Source: Methanobacteriota archaeon (GTDB lineage: Archaea; Methanobacteriota; Methanobacteria; Methanobacteriales; Methanobacteriaceae). Taken from it: 31,937 bases of DNA. The stretch spans positions 1 through 31,937 of the forward strand of contig JAEYQZ010000016.1 in NCBI GenBank assembly GCA_023409695.1. Direction: 5' to 3'. Of the stretch, positions 23,037 to 31,205 are shown piece by piece (positions within the stretch are counted from its first letter, which is position 1; each line of letters starts with the position of its first letter). Both the position numbers and the translations under genes were made by a program. Below the pieces are notes generated by a model. It made no database searches and was not told the origin of the DNA. It saw nothing but the letters and a program-made list of their open reading frames with translations.

Positions 23037-23936
23037 ATGTCAACTATAGCACTGATAGGCCCCATAACAAATGATACCATCATAAAAAATAATTCAACCC
23101 ATAAATCCATAGGTGGGGCAGTTTATTATCAGTCCAGTGTTTTGAAACGCCTGAATGTGAACACCAAAGCCATAATAACACTTGCTAAAAGTGATGAAGA
23201 ATTATTAAATGCTTTTCCCAAAAATATAGAGCTTTTCCCAGTATTTACAGATGAAACAATAAAGTTTCAAAATATTTATCCAGATAATAACCCCAATCAC
23301 AGAATACAGAAAGCAAGCGTACCATCTAATCCCATAAAAGTTAAAGATATTGAATCTTTAGACATAACAGACTGCAATGCTATACTTCTAGGCCCATTAT
23401 GTCCCTGCGATATTCCACTTGAAACTATGGAATATTTATCTAAATTAAAAATTCCCATATATTTGGGTGCGCAGGGATATTTAAGACATTTAAAAGATGA
23501 TGAAATCGTTTTAAGGCCGTGGAATGAGTTCAAAAAATTTCTAAAATTTGTAAAAATTCTATTTATGGATGAAAATGAATCTGCTACCATTTTAGGCCAA
23601 CAGCTTCCCCTAACTGAAGTTGCAAAAATATTAGCTTCATTCGGACCAGACGAAGTTATCATAACACAGGGAAGTAGCGGATCAACAATTTATTCTAAAA
23701 AATTAGATGAAACATATAAAATTCCTGCTTTTTCACCAAAAAAGATAGAAGACCCCACCGGTCTTGGGGACACATATATGGCAGCATATGCCGCGAGAAA
23801 ACTTAAAATAGAAGATCCAAAAATGTGCGGCATATTTGCATCTGCGGCATCAGTTATAAAGCTTGAAAATACCGGGGCGTTTAATGGAAATATAAAATTA
23901 ATACGTGAAAGATGTAAAAAATATTCTAGAAACTAG
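23037..23936 (+). CDS. PfkB-family carbohydrate kinase
   Basis: A 299-residue ribokinase-fold kinase. SIGGAVYYQSSVLKRLNVNTKAIITLA gives the sugar-binding GG motif. FMDENESATILG, EVIITQGSSGSTIYS and the C-terminal signature EDPTGLGDTYMAAYAARKL (catalytic D245 in GLGD) complete it. The substrate cannot be told from sequence; nucleosides, sugars and sugar phosphates are possible. An adjacent HisA-like gene in the same direction suggests they act on one pathway. An AGGTA site precedes the ATG. Confidence 0.88.
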   Translation: MSTIALIGPITNDTIIKNNSTHKSIGGAVYYQSSVLKRLNVNTKAIITLAKSDEELLNAFPKNIELFPVFTDETIKFQNIYPDNNPNHRIQKASVPSNPIKVKDIESLDITDCNAILLGPLCPCDIPLETMEYLSKLKIPIYLGAQGYLRHLKDDEIVLRPWNEFKKFLKFVKILFMDENESATILGQQLPLTEVAKILASFGPDEVIITQGSSGSTIYSKKLDETYKIPAFSPKKIEDPTGLGDTYMAAYAARKLKIEDPKMCGIFASAASVIKLENTGAFNGNIKLIRERCKKYSRN

Positions 23937-24010
23937 ATCTAATTGTTTTAGTTGACTATGTAGTAAAAAATAGATTATTAAGTCTTTTAAATAAAAAAAT
24001 AAATAGGATC

Positions 24011-24205
24011 CTATAATCCTAAAATGAAAGGCAGAATTAGAAATGGCAGTATACCTGCAGCAAAGAAAAGTCCCACTCCGCCAAGCATATATTCCCTTTT
24101 TTTATCCATTATACCTGAAGCAATAAGCAGTACTGCAAAAAATCCCATTATTGCAGGAAGTATGTGTGAAAATATTAAATATGCGCTGGCAAGTACATTT
24201 GTCAC
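24011..24205 (-). CDS. Small two-helix membrane protein, hypothetical
   Basis: A 64-residue protein, almost entirely hydrophobic: AYLIFSHILPAIMGFFAVLLIASGIMDKKREYMLGGVGLFFAAGILPFLILPFILG. Two membrane helices flank a short DKKRE cytoplasmic turn. It starts at GTG 24205 with GGTGAT five bases upstream, a convincing ribosome-binding arrangement. I do not recognise the family. It lies downstream of the sortase on the same strand, separated by a repeat cluster. Confidence 0.65.
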   Translation of the reverse strand: MTNVLASAYLIFSHILPAIMGFFAVLLIASGIMDKKREYMLGGVGLFFAAGILPFLILPFILGL

Positions 24206-24311
24206 CTTAAATCACCTGTTAAATTAATTAATTTGAAATTATTATTTTTAATTTTCTCTCTTTATTTAATTACATGTCATTCCAATTTAAAGTTTTCCAG
24301 TTTAACCATCC

Positions 24312-24425
24312 CTGAAATAAAAAAATTTCAGTTAGCCTAAAAGCTCCGTTGAATAAATTCAACTTAGCCTAAAAGCTCCACTGAATAAATTCAACTTAGC
24401 TAGGCTTCACTGACTAAATTCAACC
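24312..24425. repeat. Tandem 32-bp repeats with hairpins after the sortase gene
   Basis: Two nearly identical 32-base units (24332-24363, 24364-24395) and a degraded third (24396-24425) each end with (G/A)(T/C)TGAATAAATTCAAC. The first unit folds as GTTGAAT/ATTCAAC. A further hairpin, CTGAAAT/ATTTCAG (24312-24331), lies at the far end. The units share TTAGCCTAAAAGCTCC. They begin two bases past the sortase stop, so on the minus strand they may serve as a terminator array. Confidence 0.75.
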
Positions 24426-24427
24426 TA

Positions 24428-25393
24428 TTATAACGGGTCAACTGAAACAAGTTTACTGTGGACAATATATGCTGCTCTAGAATATCCCGTAGGCCAGCAG
24501 GTTATCAACCATAATTCAGGTGTACTTGCTGACTGATATCCAAGGGAAACACCTTTAGCTCCCCACCTTATATCATCACCATTAGATGTGACTTCATAAG
24601 TATATTTTTTCTGAGTTAAATAATCTTTAATTATTAAAGGATCACCAACTTTTAGTTGAGTTATTCCACTAAATGGAGCAGAATGTGTTGTATGGTGGCC
24701 TAATAAAGCAGTTTGTCCGTTTGTTCCAGGATAGTAACTGGTTGGTATAAAGTAAACAGCAGGATCGTTTACAGAATGGGTTGTTAGCTCCCAGTCTCCA
24801 CCTATAGTAGGCATTATAAGTTCCGCCCATCCCACAACTTTATTTTTATTGGTTACACTATCATTTATTTTAATACTGTTAACTATTGTGTTTAATTCAT
24901 TTCCCGCAGCGCTAACATCTAATCCAGAGCTACCTGAAGCACTGCCAGGACCAGTATAAATTACACCATAAAGTGCGTTATTTTTCTGGAACCATACCTC
25001 TTTTCGTAGTTTTGATACATTGCCGTCCTGTAATTTGTAATCTGTTTCATAACCAGTGAGGCCATTTACAGTTATATTTTTAGTAGATACAATCTGGAAA
25101 TTTCCATCAACAGTCCCAATACCATTCAACTGGACTTGTTTAGCCAAATTATATCCTGTAGGTACACGTTCTTTAACAACTGTAATTTTCAATCCAGAAT
25201 CATCAGAAAATGATGTTATATTGGACTCAGTTCCATTAACTTCAGTCAGGGCCGCAGGATAATCAAAAGAAATTTCCCCATTGTCAAAATGATTTGACTG
25301 TGTTCCTAAGCCATTACCACCTAAATTCACCGCAAAAATAATAATTACCACAATGGCCAGTAAAATTATTAAATAAGTGTTCAAACGTTTCAA
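24428..25393 (-). CDS. Membrane-anchored sortase with N-terminal extracytoplasmic domain
   Basis: The protein has 321 residues. A membrane anchor (about 6-25, YLIILLAIVVIIIFAVNLGG) is followed by a domain of about 150 residues (FDYPAALTEVNGTE, GLKITVVKERV, GYETDYKLQDG, VWFQKNNALYGVIYTG), resembling the PsbP-like lipocalin-type fold of archaeal surface proteins. The C-terminal sortase has GQTALLGHHTTHSAPFSGITQLKVGDPL (catalytic H233), LWLITCWP (C299) and SRAAYIV (R306), so the triad is complete. Start is TTG 25393 behind GGGAGAG. Sortases join surface proteins to the cell wall or to one another; in a pseudomurein archaeon the acceptor is uncertain. No LPxTG-like substrate gene is adjacent. Confidence 0.87.
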   Translation of the reverse strand: MKRLNTYLIILLAIVVIIIFAVNLGGNGLGTQSNHFDNGEISFDYPAALTEVNGTESNITSFSDDSGLKITVVKERVPTGYNLAKQVQLNGIGTVDGNFQIVSTKNITVNGLTGYETDYKLQDGNVSKLRKEVWFQKNNALYGVIYTGPGSASGSSGLDVSAAGNELNTIVNSIKINDSVTNKNKVVGWAELIMPTIGGDWELTTHSVNDPAVYFIPTSYYPGTNGQTALLGHHTTHSAPFSGITQLKVGDPLIIKDYLTQKKYTYEVTSNGDDIRWGAKGVSLGYQSASTPELWLITCWPTGYSRAAYIVHSKLVSVDPL

Positions 25394-25687
25394 TTTACTA
25401 ATCTCTCCCTATCCCATGTTATATAATGCAGTTACTTTTAATTTTCATCACTTATTAAATTTATTATAAGTAATAACAAATCTTAAACTTTTAAAATAAA
25501 TTCATAATCATTAGAAATGATCTATAAACTTAATTTCCTATATATTATTTATAAACTATAATTAAAATAATTTACATCCTAAAATAAAAAAATAAACAAT
25601 CCTCAAGTTATGCGATGTAATAGTTGAGCATAAAAAAATTTTAAAAATAGCTTTACATCTCAAATCTAAAGAACAAGGAATGAAAGT

Positions 25688-26461
25688 ATGAAAATGAAAA
25701 TTTTATCATGGAACGTAAACGGTTTAAGAGCCGTACACAAAAAAGGATTCATTGAATGGCTCCAATCTGAAAGTCCCGATATACTGTGCATTCAAGAAAC
25801 AAAAGCTGCAAGAGAACAGCTTCCCCGAGCTTTAAAAAGCATTGAGGGATATCATGCCTATTTCTGCGAGGCAGAAAAGAAGGGCTACAGCGGCGTGGCC
25901 ATATACACTAAAATAAAACCCAAAATTGTAGAATACGGCTTTGGGATTTCAAAATTTGACAGTGAAGGCAGAATACTGATAGCAGATTATGGCGATTTTG
26001 TTCTCCTCAATATATATTTCCCAAATGGCAAAATGTCAGATGAAAGGCTTGCCTACAAGTTAGAATTCTACGATACCCTCCTTGATTATGCCAATAACTT
26101 GAAAGAAAATGGTAAAAATGTGGTAATCTGCGGGGACCTGAATACTGCCCATAAAGAGATAGATATTGCAAGGCCAAAAGCAAATGAAAAAAATTCAGGC
26201 TTTTTACCCATAGAACGTGCATGGATTGATAAATTTCTAAGTCAGGGTTATATTGATACACTCCGAATGTTCAATAAAAACCCAGAACAGTATACATGGT
26301 GGAGTTACAGAGGCGGCGCCCGAAGTAGAAATGTAGGCTGGAGACTTGACTACTTCTTTGTAAATGAAGAGTTTAAAGATAAAGTAAAATCCGCATACAT
26401 ACTTCCTGAAGTAATGGGGTCTGACCACTGTCCTGTTGGTGTAGATATTGAAGTAGAATAA
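25688..26461 (+). CDS. xthA: Exodeoxyribonuclease III / AP endonuclease family
   Basis: A 257-residue ExoIII-family endonuclease. The motifs are LSWNVNGLRA (N11), CIQETKA (metal-binding E37), YSGVAIYTK, ICGDLNTAH (D150, N152), WWSYRGGARSRNVGWRLDYF and GSDHCPVG (D246, H247), so the active site is intact. In Methanothermobacter the homologue Mth212 also cuts at dU, substituting for a missing uracil-DNA glycosylase; the same may hold here but cannot be read from the sequence. Second ATG 25694 is an alternative start. It has its own gap upstream, divergent from the sortase. Confidence 0.95.
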   Translation: MKMKILSWNVNGLRAVHKKGFIEWLQSESPDILCIQETKAAREQLPRALKSIEGYHAYFCEAEKKGYSGVAIYTKIKPKIVEYGFGISKFDSEGRILIADYGDFVLLNIYFPNGKMSDERLAYKLEFYDTLLDYANNLKENGKNVVICGDLNTAHKEIDIARPKANEKNSGFLPIERAWIDKFLSQGYIDTLRMFNKNPEQYTWWSYRGGARSRNVGWRLDYFFVNEEFKDKVKSAYILPEVMGSDHCPVGVDIEVE

Positions 26462-26702
26462 TCAAAAACTCAGGGTAATTTATGTAAATTATTCCTAATT
26501 TTATTTTTAATATTAGCTAAGATAGTTTCATTTTAAATTTATTATACAAATTAATAACCAATTCAAGAAAGAAAAAGTATAAATCTTAGTTTTACGTATA
26601 ATGATGAAAAGAGGCTTAAAACTTGGATTTTATATTCCATTTTTAAAAATTGGAATATATTCTTATTTTGACTTAAGACAACCTAAGCAAAGGAACTAAT
26701 TA

Positions 26703-28979
26703 ATGATAGAAAAGACTTTAAACTCATTGAAATCAAAAAAGTGGTATAAAAACAGGCTGGAACATATACGTGTCCTAAAACCACAAGAAGCGGTTTATGG
26801 AGATACTAAAGCTGTTTTACCGCAATTTTTAAAGAATTACTTGCACAAAAATAATATAAAACTTTATAAACACCAGTGCAGCGCCATAGACCTGCTTCGA
26901 GGCGGGAAAAATGTGATTATAACCACTCCAACTGCATCTGGTAAAACCCTTGCCTTCAATATACCTATTTTCGAAAAATTAAGTCAAAATAAGGATGCCA
27001 CAGCACTTTATATTTATCCAGCAAAGGCCCTTGCAAATGACCAGCTGAAAACAATGAAAGAGCTTGAGAAGTACTGTGGAATGAACTTAAATCCAGAAGT
27101 GTATGATGGGGACACTCCGCCCTCAAAGAAAAGGAAAATCAGGAAAGACTCCAGAATAATTATAACCAATCCCTACGAACTGCACAATGTTTTACCATGG
27201 CACCACCAGTGGGAAAACTTCTTCAGCAACCTTAAATTCGTTGTAATAGATGAAGCTCACCAGTACAGGGGTGTTTTCGGATCCAATGTTGCATTCTTAT
27301 TAAGGAGGTTTCAAAGGATCTGCAACTATTACGGGTCTGATCCTCAATTTATTTTATCCACAGCTACTTTAGCAAATCCTGTTGAATTCAGCGAGAAATT
27401 AACCGGCCTTAAATTTAATTTAATATCAGAAGATAGTTCCCCTAAAGGAAAAAAAGATTTCATATTCTATAATCCATATTATGACGGGGTGGGAAAGACC
27501 ACAACACACGTAGAATCCCAGGGCTTGTTCCAGTTATTTGTATTGAACAAACTCCAAACTCTCTGTTTTACTACTTCCAGGAAAATGGCAGAACTAATTG
27601 CAAGGCGTTCTAAAAAGGAAATTGCAGAAATTGATGAATCACTTGCAAATAAGATCTCTGCATACAGGGCAGGTTATCTGGCAGAAGATAGACGTAAAAT
27701 AGAAGATAACCTTAAAAACGGTAAGTTAAGAGGCGTAACTGCTACTAATGCTCTTGAATTAGGTATAAACATTGGTTCGCTGGACAGTGTCATCATATCA
27801 GGTTATCCTGGCACATTAATGTCAGTATGGCAGCAAGCAGGTAGATCAGGTAGGGGAACTTCTGATTCCCTTGTAACTTTCGTTGCCTTTCAAAATCCTT
27901 TAGACCAGTACTTTATGAAGCATCCGGATATCTTCTTTGATAAGCCCCACGAGCATGCTATAATTGATCTATCTAATTTCCAGATTATAAAAGGGCATTT
28001 GATGTGCGCTGCAAAGGAAATGCCTGTAAAGCCAAACATGATGAAAATTGTCTTTGAAACTGATGTAGAAGTACATTTAAAATCGTTGGAAAGTTCTAAA
28101 TTAATTGAAAAGACAAATAAAGGATGGGTTTACTCCGGATCAGAATATCCTCCATTTAAAGTTAACCTGGGAAATACTTCAGACGAAATATTTAAGGTTT
28201 ACTACAAAGGAGAAGTCCTTGAAACAATGGATAAAAGACAGGCATACACTGAAGCACATCACGGGGCAGTCTTAATTAATCAGGGCGAAACTTATATTGT
28301 AAGAGAATTTAATCTGGCTAAAAATATTATAAAAGTAGTTAAAAAAGATGTAAACAGCCATACGAGCGTTCAAAAGGATATTGACATTAAAATATTTAAA
28401 GAAATTGAAAAGAGGACTATTGGAAATCTGAATGTATCCTTTGGAGAACTTAAAGTAAGTGAATATTACCCCAAATACAAGGTAATAGAAAGGAGTAAAA
28501 TCGTCAGCGTAAGGAACCTTAAACTGCCGCCAATTCAGTTTAAAACAAAAGGCATGTGGTTTACTTTACCTGAAAATATTGCAGAAGGTCTTAGATGTGC
28601 TATAGATCGAAAAGAAATTTTTGAAGGTGGTATCCACGGCCTTGAACATGCCATGATAGCTATTATTCCATTTCACGTTATGTGCGATAGATTTGACATA
28701 GGTGGAGTTTCCACACCCAACCATCCAGATACAAAAATGGCAACAATTTTCATTTATGATGGATTTGAAGGTGGTATTGGATTAACTGAGAAAGCATTCC
28801 ACTTAATTGAAGAAATAACCCGCATGACTTATGAACTTGTAAGGGATTGTACCTGTGAAGAGGGTTGCCCTGCATGTATATACTCGCCAAAATGTGGTAA
28901 TGATAATAAACCACTTGATAAAGAGGGGACTCTTTTTATACTTGAACAGATGTTTGATCTAATGGAAATGGAAAGATAA
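26703..28979 (+). CDS. MrfA/Hrq1-type DEAD/DEAH-box helicase with DUF1998 zinc domain
   Basis: An SF2 helicase of 758 residues. Motifs are TPTASGKT (75-82), DEAHQ (183-187), STATLANP (219-226), TATNALELGINIG and QQAGRSGRG (377-385). The C terminus has the DUF1998/MrfA cysteine set CTCEEGCPACIYSPKCGN (C716, C718, C722, C725, C731), which binds zinc. Bacterial MrfA acts with an exonuclease (MrfB) in mitomycin-type damage repair, and Hrq1 is its eukaryotic relative. Here the downstream partner is a SWIM zinc-finger protein. The AAGGA site is close to the ATG. The protein is likely a 3'-5' DNA translocase; substrate preference is unknown. Confidence 0.93.
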   Translation: MIEKTLNSLKSKKWYKNRLEHIRVLKPQEAVYGDTKAVLPQFLKNYLHKNNIKLYKHQCSAIDLLRGGKNVIITTPTASGKTLAFNIPIFEKLSQNKDATALYIYPAKALANDQLKTMKELEKYCGMNLNPEVYDGDTPPSKKRKIRKDSRIIITNPYELHNVLPWHHQWENFFSNLKFVVIDEAHQYRGVFGSNVAFLLRRFQRICNYYGSDPQFILSTATLANPVEFSEKLTGLKFNLISEDSSPKGKKDFIFYNPYYDGVGKTTTHVESQGLFQLFVLNKLQTLCFTTSRKMAELIARRSKKEIAEIDESLANKISAYRAGYLAEDRRKIEDNLKNGKLRGVTATNALELGINIGSLDSVIISGYPGTLMSVWQQAGRSGRGTSDSLVTFVAFQNPLDQYFMKHPDIFFDKPHEHAIIDLSNFQIIKGHLMCAAKEMPVKPNMMKIVFETDVEVHLKSLESSKLIEKTNKGWVYSGSEYPPFKVNLGNTSDEIFKVYYKGEVLETMDKRQAYTEAHHGAVLINQGETYIVREFNLAKNIIKVVKKDVNSHTSVQKDIDIKIFKEIEKRTIGNLNVSFGELKVSEYYPKYKVIERSKIVSVRNLKLPPIQFKTKGMWFTLPENIAEGLRCAIDRKEIFEGGIHGLEHAMIAIIPFHVMCDRFDIGGVSTPNHPDTKMATIFIYDGFEGGIGLTEKAFHLIEEITRMTYELVRDCTCEEGCPACIYSPKCGNDNKPLDKEGTLFILEQMFDLMEMER

Positions 28980-29085
28980 ATTTTGTTGAAATATTTTTAT
29001 TATTAAGTAAATATTAACATAAATATAGAATTATCTAAAAATTGAGTTAATACAAAAATAAAAGTAAACGACAGAGGATTAACCA

Positions 29086-29343
29086 ATGGGAAACAGGATG
29101 AATGAAGGTTTTAAATTATACCAGGAAGGTAATGTTGAAATTGAATTATTTGACGATGATTTAATGATCTTCAGAGTACAGGGTTCTAGAGATGATATTT
29201 ATCAGGTCAGCATGAATGAAAACATGTGGCTCTGTGACTGTGATGATTATCAATACAGAAGTGAAAAAGAGCCAGGTAGCTTTGTCTGTAAACATTTATG
29301 GGCAGCATTCTTCAAGGTTGCTGAGCTGAAAAAGGAAGATTAA
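29086..29343 (+). CDS. SWIM zinc-finger protein
   Basis: An 85-residue protein whose centre is a SWIM motif: C50-D-C52 ... C68-K-H70, i.e. CxC-x15-CxH (WLCDCDDYQYRSEKEPGSFVCKHLWAAFFK). SWIM domains bind DNA or proteins and are common partners of SNF2/DEAD helicases and recombinases. It lies 106 bases after the helicase in the same direction, which suggests an accessory factor; the pairing is inference. A GAGG site precedes the ATG. Downstream is the palindrome cluster at 29.4-29.6 kb. Confidence 0.85.
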   Translation: MGNRMNEGFKLYQEGNVEIELFDDDLMIFRVQGSRDDIYQVSMNENMWLCDCDDYQYRSEKEPGSFVCKHLWAAFFKVAELKKED

Positions 29344-29358
29344 ATATTTTTAAGTTTT

Positions 29359-29400
29359 TTAAGATAAAGGTAACGTAAAATAAAAAGTCGATCCCACACC
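29359..29400 (-). pseudogene. Residual 3' end of a second histidine kinase gene
   Basis: On the minus strand the codons before TAA (29361-29359) read GVGSTFYFTLPLS, the classic C-terminal end of a HATPase domain. The neighbouring intact kinase ends GKGSTFYFTIPY. A 21-base identical stretch links the two (29375-29395 and 29626-29646). Upstream of the remnant the kinase sequence is replaced by the palindrome cluster, so the rest of that gene is gone. Confidence 0.65.
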
Positions 29401-29402
29401 CC

Positions 29403-29578
29403 AACCACTCAAAAATTCACAGAATTTTAATGTTGAAGAAAATTTTCAATTTCATGAACCGCGAAATCGTAGATTTTGCAGGCCCCAAACGCGAAACGTT
29501 TGATGGCTTTTTAGAAAAAAGCCGTCGAAAATCGTAGATTTTCGGGGCGCCAAAAATGCAAAGCATTTTTGAGCGGTT
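29403..29578. repeat. Palindromic hairpin cluster C (convergent intergenic)
   Basis: Hairpins with mostly 3-nt loops. AAAATTC/GAATTTT has loop ACA (29412-29428), GCGAAATC/GATTTTGC loop GTA (29461-29479), CAAACG/CGTTTG a 5-nt loop (29486-29502), GATGGCTTTTT/AAAAAGCCGTC loop AGA (29502-29526), CGAAAATC/GATTTTCG loop GTA (29526-29544) and CAAAAATGC/GCATTTTTG loop AAA (29551-29571). In addition the two ends (29403-29418 and 29563-29578) are complementary over 16 bases with two mismatches, one of which is a G-T pair. The cluster lies between the ends of two convergent genes. Confidence 0.88.
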
Positions 29579-29612
29579 GATCAAAAACTCCCACTATCCT
29601 TAAATCTTTAAA

Positions 29613-30824
29613 TTAATAAGGAATGGTAAAATAAAAAGTCGATCCCTTACCCAATTCAGACTCCACCCATATACGGCCGCCGTGGCGCTCGACTATCCTT
29701 TTAGCAACTGATAGTCCAATTCCAGTTCCCTGATATTCATCTCGAGTGTGGAGTCTCTGGAATAAAGTAAAAATACGTTCAGCATATTGAGAATCCATTC
29801 CAATTCCATTGTCCTGGATGCTGAATACATATTGATTTTTTTGAGGGTCTTTTCTTGCTGAAATATGGATTTTGGGTTGTTCATTATCTTTTTTAAATTT
29901 AATTGCATTAGATATTAAGTTTTGAAATACTTTTATAAGCTGACTTTTATCAGCAGTTACTTTAGGAAGGTCATTATGAGTAATTACAGCATTATTGTTT
30001 TCAATAATACCTTTTAAGTTGAATAATGCTTCATCAAGCGCTTCTACTGTATCTATTTCTTTAAATTCATCCGCATTTGTTGAAACTCGGGAATATTCCA
30101 GTAAATCAAGGATCATGCGCTGCATTCTTTTAGCAGCTTCCACGATGTAATCCATAAATTCATCAGCATCACTATCAAACTTACCTTTATAGCGCCGCTC
30201 TAAAAGCTGAGTAAAGCTTGCAATAGTTCTAAGCGGTTCTTGAAGGTCATGAGAAGATACATAAGCAAACTGCTGGAGTTCTTTATTAGAACGCTCTAAC
30301 TCATTCAATAAATCATTAAGTTCCTGTTCTGCTTTTTTTTGCTCTGTTAGATCCGTCATAATCACATAGTATCCATCTATCGTCTCTAAGAAGCTGATAT
30401 TAATTTGAAATGTCATCAAAGTTCCATCAGCAGATTCTATAGAAATTTCTTCTTTACAGCTGTTGTCTGAACCACTTTCAATAGGAATTTTACATTTTTT
30501 AAGCTGATTTGAGGAGATAAAATCAGTTATTGGTTTTCCAATCATGTTTTCCAGTGGAGTCCCAAGCATAGATGCCAATTTACTATTACTGTAGTAAATA
30601 GAAAGGTCAGTAGTTAATAGAGCTACTCCCTCATTCATTTCTTCAATAAGGATTCTATAAGCATAATCTGAGCCTTCTAATGTGAAAACCTGTGTACCTC
30701 TAGGACTGTTTACGACAACAGCATCAACCTGGCCATTTTGAATCGCATGTAGGGTCTCTTCAGCTTCAGCAAGTCTTAAACGTAATTTTTCAAGTTCATT
30801 AGAGCATTCATCGTTTTTATTCAT
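29613..30824 (-). CDS. PAS sensor histidine kinase of the Kai operon
   Basis: The protein has 403 residues. An N-terminal coiled coil (LEKLRLRLAEAEETLHAIQNGQVDAVVV) and a segment GTQVFTLEGSDYAYRILIEEMNEG are common to bacterial kinases found next to kaiBC. The PAS domain follows (about 55-160, closing VIMTDLTEQKKAE). HisKA contains SSHDLQEPLRT with H192; HATPase has N box QNLISNAIKF (301-310), G1 DNGIGM (338-343), G2 GTGIGL (366-371) and end GKGSTFYFTIPY. It is a HisKA-type kinase, unlike the two HisKA_2 kinases upstream. It starts 12 bases after the kaiB stop with a GGTG site and so is the last gene of the operon. It has no KaiB-like domain, unlike cyanobacterial SasA. Confidence 0.95.
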   Translation of the reverse strand: MNKNDECSNELEKLRLRLAEAEETLHAIQNGQVDAVVVNSPRGTQVFTLEGSDYAYRILIEEMNEGVALLTTDLSIYYSNSKLASMLGTPLENMIGKPITDFISSNQLKKCKIPIESGSDNSCKEEISIESADGTLMTFQINISFLETIDGYYVIMTDLTEQKKAEQELNDLLNELERSNKELQQFAYVSSHDLQEPLRTIASFTQLLERRYKGKFDSDADEFMDYIVEAAKRMQRMILDLLEYSRVSTNADEFKEIDTVEALDEALFNLKGIIENNNAVITHNDLPKVTADKSQLIKVFQNLISNAIKFKKDNEQPKIHISARKDPQKNQYVFSIQDNGIGMDSQYAERIFTLFQRLHTRDEYQGTGIGLSVAKRIVERHGGRIWVESELGKGSTFYFTIPY

Positions 30825-30836
30825 GTTACACCATGA

Positions 30837-31190
30837 TCATTCCTTTTTATCATTCTTTGATTTTAATTCCAATCCAAGTAAAAGTTTTTCTTTATTAGAT
30901 AGATCACCCACAAATCTTCGAAGAGGTGGAGGTAACTCCTTAATTAAAGTTGGAGCTGCTACAATTTGCCCTTCTTTAGCAAATATTGGCTGCTGGTAAA
31001 TATCAATTATTTCAAGTTCATATTGATCTTTTAGATTCTCTTCTAAAATTTCCATTAAATTTTCAATAGCTCTTCTAGACTTAGGATTAATACCTGCCAC
31101 AAAAAGACGTAAGATATATTTATCGCCTCTTTTTTCTGCAGTAAGCGCATTTTCAAACTCTTCTAATTTATCAATGGCTTTTTTACTCAT
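30837..31190 (-). CDS. kaiB: KaiB family protein (second copy)
   Basis: A 117-residue thioredoxin-like KaiB protein. YILRLFVAGINPKSRRAIENLMEILEENLKDQYELEIIDIYQQPIFAKEGQIVAAPTLIKELPPPLRRFVGDL is the KaiB core, with an N-terminal extension of about 23 residues. In cyanobacteria KaiB switches fold to bind KaiC and recruit kinases. GGGAG precedes the start. The two KaiB copies here share the core but diverge in N and C termini, so they probably have distinct roles. Confidence 0.93.
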   Translation of the reverse strand: MSKKAIDKLEEFENALTAEKRGDKYILRLFVAGINPKSRRAIENLMEILEENLKDQYELEIIDIYQQPIFAKEGQIVAAPTLIKELPPPLRRFVGDLSNKEKLLLGLELKSKNDKKE

Positions 31191-31205
31191 TATATTACTC
31201 CCAAT

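Noticed and set aside
24332..24425. CRISPR-like array
   Set aside because: The 32-base units are directly adjacent without spacers, and no cas genes are present.
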